A stretch of 8,798 nt of DNA from Coprothermobacter sp. (GTDB lineage: Bacteria > Coprothermobacterota > Coprothermobacteria > Coprothermobacterales > Coprothermobacteraceae): contig DMVM01000162.1 of the NCBI GenBank assembly GCA_003476705.1, forward strand, positions 1-8,798, given 5' to 3'. The notes beneath the pieces are model-generated. The model made no database searches, was not told the origin of the DNA, and saw only the letters and a program-made list of their open reading frames with translations. Below are positions 6,185 through 8,798 of this stretch, piece after piece. The translations under genes and the position numbers were made by a program. Positions within the stretch are counted from its first letter, which is position 1, and every line of letters starts with the position of its first letter.

Positions 6185-6937
6185 TTAATTTGCCTCCTTT
6201 TCTATGAGCTCCAGTGTTTTTAAGTAATGTTCTTCTTTGTCAATGTCGAATCCAAATTCCGGGCGAGACGTAAACACAGGATACGCTTTAACATGAAAAC
6301 GACTCTCAATCATTTTCCAGATGTAGGGTACATCCAGAGTACCAGTCACTGCTTTAAATATTGTTCCGAGCCCCAAAATGGTTGCTATCTTTAAAGGACT
6401 TTTGCGGTTTCCCAACAAATCATCTGCTCTTTTCACTTCTTTCATAAAGAAGTCTTTTCTAATGAGAACGCCGTTGGCCAGTTTAAAGTAGCCCTCTTTT
6501 AGTTTTACGTAGGTACGTGGAGCTCCAGGAAAAGCTTGTTCGATACTCTCTTTGGGTACAATGGGCACATAGATGTCGCGCTCTCCGCCCTCCTCAGCTT
6601 CTTTTATGAGCTGTTTAATGCTTTCTGCTGTAACGAAAGGCATATCAGCTGACAGCACGAGTAAGAATTCCGTGTCGACTTGCTGTGCTGCATTTGTCAA
6701 AGTTTCGGCAATGTTGGATGTGGCATCAACATGTGGTTCTAGATGGTATTTTTCTGCTAACCATGAGTCGGTAGCAATAACGCAAGGTAGGTTTGTCTCT
6801 TTCACACAGTTCCAAGTGTGGACAATCAAAGGCGTTTCATTCTCCACTGGCAGCTCCAATTTAGTTTGTACACCGTACTTTTCCGCCCAGTCCTCCTTGG
6901 ATGAACCAGCTAACACTAATATGCCAATATCCATCAT
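6185..6937 (-). CDS. MobA-like NTP transferase domain protein of unknown substrate
   Basis: A 250-residue soluble protein with a Rossmann-like nucleotidyltransferase fold. The nucleotide loop ILVLAGSSKEDWAEKYG (6-22) with K26 replaces the usual LAGGxSxRMGxxK. LSADMPFVTAESI (95-107) contains D98, the usual metal-binding aspartate of NTP_transf_3 enzymes, and FGFDIDK (228-234) is the second conserved acidic site. FPGAPRTYVKLKEG and NGVLIR (about 136-160) recall a family of Clostridia-type NTP transferases that I remember near ispE, but the substrate is unknown. It is not a convincing IspD: the IspD loop is absent and the acidic motif is MobA-like. Start: ATG 6937 has AAAGGTGG eight bases upstream (6953-6946). 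An in-frame GTG at 6949 lies inside that site and is rejected. ATG 6937 overlaps the ispE stop in an ATGA, implying coupled translation. The gene ends directly against the next start codon. Confidence 0.8.
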   Translation of the reverse strand: MMDIGILVLAGSSKEDWAEKYGVQTKLELPVENETPLIVHTWNCVKETNLPCVIATDSWLAEKYHLEPHVDATSNIAETLTNAAQQVDTEFLLVLSADMPFVTAESIKQLIKEAEEGGERDIYVPIVPKESIEQAFPGAPRTYVKLKEGYFKLANGVLIRKDFFMKEVKRADDLLGNRKSPLKIATILGLGTIFKAVTGTLDVPYIWKMIESRFHVKAYPVFTSRPEFGFDIDKEEHYLKTLELIEKEAN

Positions 6938-7674
6938 TTTGGCGACCACCTTTCTATTAAGAATATTCTAAAGGGTAAATCAGGATACTTCTTTACCTTT
7001 GCCAAAGGTGCAAAGAACGCAGAGCCGGAACCCGTCATTATAAAGGGCCCGAAAGACGCTAAATGCTCACGCAAATCCCTCAAAGTCGTATCCAAATAAT
7101 GTTCAAACACATTGCCAAAACAGCTTTCGAAGGTATCTTTATCACCCTCTTTTAAAGCTCTCAAAGCGTGCTCTGTATAATCAGTTGTTACTGGATTAGC
7201 ATCCCACCTAAGGTACAACTCTTTAGTTTCGGAAAGGAAAGGTGGAAACACGACCACAAGCTCTAAAGGAAAGGGTAATTCCAAAGGTTTTATATTTGTT
7301 TGGTCTCCTTCTACTAAAGCAAGCTTACTGCTGTCAAGCAGAAAATAAGCATCACGGCTGGTGGGCTTTACGCCAGTGTATGAAGCAATCAATGCATCAT
7401 CTGCTGCTGAGCCTCCGAGACCATAACCTGTGGGTACGGATTGGAAGATGTACGCAGAACAAGGTTTTCTTAAATAGGTTTTATAGGCTTTTGAGTTTGT
7501 GTAAGGTATATCAAGGTTTTCTATGCGAAAAAGTCCAGGATCCTTCCAGAAAAGCCCCCTAGTTTCTATGGGTATTTTTAAGAATAAGGATCTTATGAGA
7601 TGCAATTCTCCCTGTGTTCCTATTATATCCAAGGTCAAGTTTACTTTCCCTCTTACTTTTCTAAGTTCCGGCAT
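6934..7674 (-). CDS. ispE: 4-diphosphocytidyl-2-C-methyl-D-erythritol kinase (GHMP kinase), short form
   Basis: A GHMP-superfamily kinase of the MEP pathway, phosphorylating CDP-methylerythritol with ATP on the way to isopentenyl diphosphate. The N-terminal RGKVNLTLDIIG (8-19) supplies catalytic K10. H25 stands for the GYH substrate histidine. VPTGYGLGGSAADDA (80-94) is the ATP-binding glycine loop. D108 in SRDAYFLL takes the place of the catalytic aspartate of GADVPFFL, followed by LALVEGD (118-124). MTGSGSAFFA (213-222) is GHMP motif 3. At 246 residues it is shorter than the usual 280-300, mainly from a deletion between the glycine loop and D108. Start: ATG 7674 has AAGGAG (7686-7681) six bases upstream. 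An in-frame TTG at 7689 precedes that site and is rejected. It is the first gene of the operon and diverges from glnA. Another GHMP kinase role is possible but less likely. Confidence 0.82.
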   Translation of the reverse strand: MPELRKVRGKVNLTLDIIGTQGELHLIRSLFLKIPIETRGLFWKDPGLFRIENLDIPYTNSKAYKTYLRKPCSAYIFQSVPTGYGLGGSAADDALIASYTGVKPTSRDAYFLLDSSKLALVEGDQTNIKPLELPFPLELVVVFPPFLSETKELYLRWDANPVTTDYTEHALRALKEGDKDTFESCFGNVFEHYLDTTLRDLREHLASFGPFIMTGSGSAFFAPLAKVKKYPDLPFRIFLIERWSPK

Positions 7675-7680
7675 TTTGTT

Positions 7681-7686
7681 CTCCTT
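7681..7686 (-). promoter_or_regulatory. Ribosome binding site of ispE
   Basis: AAGGAG on the minus strand with a six-base spacer to ATG 7674. It fixes the start at ATG rather than at the in-frame TTG 7689, which lies just upstream of this site. Confidence 0.8.
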
Positions 7687-7721
7687 CAAGAAAGTAAAGC
7701 GTTTCTCGTCATAGTTTCATT

Positions 7722-7747
7722 GTTTATTAGTACATTATCTACTGAAC
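7722..7747. repeat. Imperfect dyad in the ispE/glnA intergenic region
   Basis: GTTTATTAG (7722-7730) and CTACTGAAC (7739-7747) match as an inverted repeat at seven of nine positions around an 8-base centre. It ends five bases before the putative glnA -35. It does not fit the GlnR/TnrA consensus (TGTNAN7TNACA). It is a possible operator, with little support beyond symmetry and position. Confidence 0.25.
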
Positions 7748-7752
7748 AGGTT

Positions 7753-7782
7753 TTGTTAGCCATGTCTTGATAATGCTATTAT
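7753..7782 (+). promoter_or_regulatory. Putative extended -10 promoter of glnA
   Basis: TTGTTA (7753-7758), an 18-base spacer ending in TGC (7774-7776), and TATTAT (7777-7782). The predicted start near 7789-7790 gives a leader of about 15 bases that contains the ribosome binding site. Confidence 0.5.
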
Positions 7783-7791
7783 ACATACATG

Positions 7792-7798
7792 GGAGGTG
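7792..7798 (+). promoter_or_regulatory. Ribosome binding site that sets the TTG start of glnA
   Basis: GGAGGTG lies six bases before TTG 7805. In frame, the only other candidate between the upstream stop (TAG 7757) and this TTG is a GTG at 7796 inside the site itself, so TTG is the start. Confidence 0.8.
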
Positions 7799-7804
7799 CA
7801 AACC

Positions 7805-8798
7805 TTGACTATCGACGAGGTAATGAAATGCATCAAGGATGAGGGAATTTCTCAGGTTGATTTGAAGACTACTGATATTTGGGGAAGATGGCGGCATGTG
7901 ACTTTGGCCAGTACGTATTTTAGTGAAAAAACGTTCGCCGAAGGTGTGGGGTTTGATGCCTCGAACCTAGGGTATGGAAATGTGGTACAAAGTGACTTGC
8001 TCATGATTCCAGACCCCAGTACGGCCTTTATTGAGGAACGAGAAGGGCAAAGACTTATCTCCATGATATGCGATGTTTACAGTGTTGACAATGGAAAACC
8101 CAGCACGCTGGATCCCAGAGGTATTTTGCGCAATGCGGTTAGTTCTATTTCAGACGTTGCTGAAAACGTCATGTTGGCACCCGAGTATGAGTTCCATGTA
8201 TTCAACAGCGTAGCTTTTAACGTGGCACCTAACGAAGTGTTCTATAACGTAGACAGTGAAGAGGGTTTCTGGAACGAAGGAATCACTGGAGAATACATTA
8301 TTGGCAAGAAAGGTGGTTATCACCAAGTTACACCATTTGACACTTTGGCTACCTTGCGCGGAGCCATTGTGGAGAGGTTAATGAGTTTAGGAGTACCAGT
8401 GAAATACCACCATCATGAGGTGGGCACCTGTCAGGTGGAAATAGAACTGGATTTTTGCGATGCTTTGAAAGCCGCTGACTATACCATGCTTATCAAGTAT
8501 GTAGCAAGAAACGTAGCAAGAAGGATGGGTTACGTGGTTAGTTTTATGCCAAAACCGCTGTACGACGAAGCTGGAAATGGTATGCACGTGCACCAGTACC
8601 TTGTCAAAAATAGTGTGAACATTTTTAGTGGTCAGGAGCTATTTGGATTGTCCAGCACTGCACTTTCCTACATTGCTGGTGTCCTCACTCATGGCAAGTC
8701 TTTAATGGCTTTTACAAACCCTACTACAAACTCATATCGAAGACTTACTCCGGGTTTTGAGGCACCTACTACTGCTGTCTTTGGGTTGGGTAACCGAA
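7805..8798 (+). CDS. glnA: Type I glutamine synthetase, N-terminal 331 residues (3' end beyond window)
   Basis: The gene begins at a TTG codon and is open to the right edge, so roughly the last quarter of a typical 440-470 residue enzyme is absent. It makes glutamine from glutamate, ammonia and ATP in a dodecamer. Matching remembered E. coli GlnA numbering, D51 corresponds to D50 (in GVGFDASN), E127 and E129 (APEYEF) to E129 and E131, E205 and E212 (HHHEVGTCQVEIEL) to E212 and E220, H261 (GNGMHVHQ) to H269, R313 and E319 (NSYRRLTPGFEAP) to R321 and E327, and R331 to R339. All catalytic residues in the visible part are present. The loop normally reading FDGSS is FDASN here, which marks a sub-clade rather than a defect. 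The adenylylation-site region is outside the window. It is divergent from ispE with a 130-base spacer carrying its promoter. Confidence 0.95.
   Translation, partial: MTIDEVMKCIKDEGISQVDLKTTDIWGRWRHVTLASTYFSEKTFAEGVGFDASNLGYGNVVQSDLLMIPDPSTAFIEEREGQRLISMICDVYSVDNGKPSTLDPRGILRNAVSSISDVAENVMLAPEYEFHVFNSVAFNVAPNEVFYNVDSEEGFWNEGITGEYIIGKKGGYHQVTPFDTLATLRGAIVERLMSLGVPVKYHHHEVGTCQVEIELDFCDALKAADYTMLIKYVARNVARRMGYVVSFMPKPLYDEAGNGMHVHQYLVKNSVNIFSGQELFGLSSTALSYIAGVLTHGKSLMAFTNPTTNSYRRLTPGFEAPTTAVFGLGNR

Noticed and set aside
6185..6937. Reading the nucleotidyltransferase as IspD because it follows ispE
   Set aside because: The IspD nucleotide loop and signature are absent, and the ADMPFVT acidic motif is of MobA-like NTP transferases.
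7767..7772. TTGATA as the glnA -35
   Set aside because: A 17-base spacer would put the -10 inside the ribosome binding site. TTGTTA at 7753 with the extended -10 at 7774-7782 fits better.
7852..8064. 70-residue open frame on the minus strand with a tRNA-like ASNPTPSA translation
   Set aside because: It is the antisense of the conserved glutamine synthetase GVGFDASN region. No tRNA cloverleaf is present.
1..8798. Mobile element, phage attachment site at the tRNA, CRISPR or defence island
   Set aside because: No transposase, integrase, repeat array or duplicated tRNA end was seen. The genes are housekeeping or envelope functions throughout.

Overview
The window is ordinary bacterial chromosome with dense, short-gapped genes. 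Strong AAGGAGG-type ribosome binding sites, single-copy housekeeping genes and a GC content that looks mid-40s by eye suggest a thermophilic, amino-acid-fermenting anaerobe. Coprothermobacter is my best guess from protein style, but this is inference and I could not search a database. I see no transposase, phage gene, CRISPR array or defence cassette.

Layout: (1) 1-862, minus strand: N-terminal 287 residues of a MurJ/MviN-type flippase whose gene runs off the left edge. (2) 863-944: a compact divergent promoter region. (3) 945-1034, plus strand: tRNA-Ser(CGA) with encoded CCA. (4) 1057-2241, minus strand: PLP-dependent glycine C-acetyltransferase (Kbl type). (5) 2242-2284: shared divergent promoter region. 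(6) 2285-3172, plus strand: lgt, prolipoprotein diacylglyceryl transferase. (7) 7674 down to 3105, minus strand: a five-gene operon in the order ispE, MobA-like nucleotidyltransferase, O-antigen-ligase/polymerase-like membrane protein with C-terminal TPR region, OsmC-family protein, YjbQ/UPF0047 protein. The first three genes are joined by a 4-base ATGA overlap and a zero-base gap. The last two overlap by 8 bases. The final gene overlaps the 3' end of lgt tail to tail by 68 bp. (8) 7675-7804: divergent intergenic region. (9) 7805-8798, plus strand: the first 331 codons of a type I glutamine synthetase, starting at TTG and running off the right edge. No stretch longer than 300 bases lacks a gene.

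Common theme: much of the window serves the cell envelope. IspE makes a precursor of isoprenoids and hence of undecaprenyl carrier lipid. The Wzy/WaaL-like protein polymerises or transfers glycans carried on that lipid. The MurJ-like protein belongs to a superfamily that flips lipid-linked glycans, and Lgt lipidates exported lipoproteins. Kbl and glutamine synthetase belong to amino-acid and nitrogen metabolism.

The best leads are a MurJ homologue lacking two of the cavity arginines essential in E. coli MurJ, apparent leaderless transcription of lgt and the flippase gene, a mirrored 9-bp promoter element between the flippase and tRNA genes, the lgt/yjbQ antisense overlap with a strong hairpin beside it, and an uncharacterised nucleotidyltransferase and TPR-bearing glycan polymerase co-translated with ispE. 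I do not see a clearly new system.
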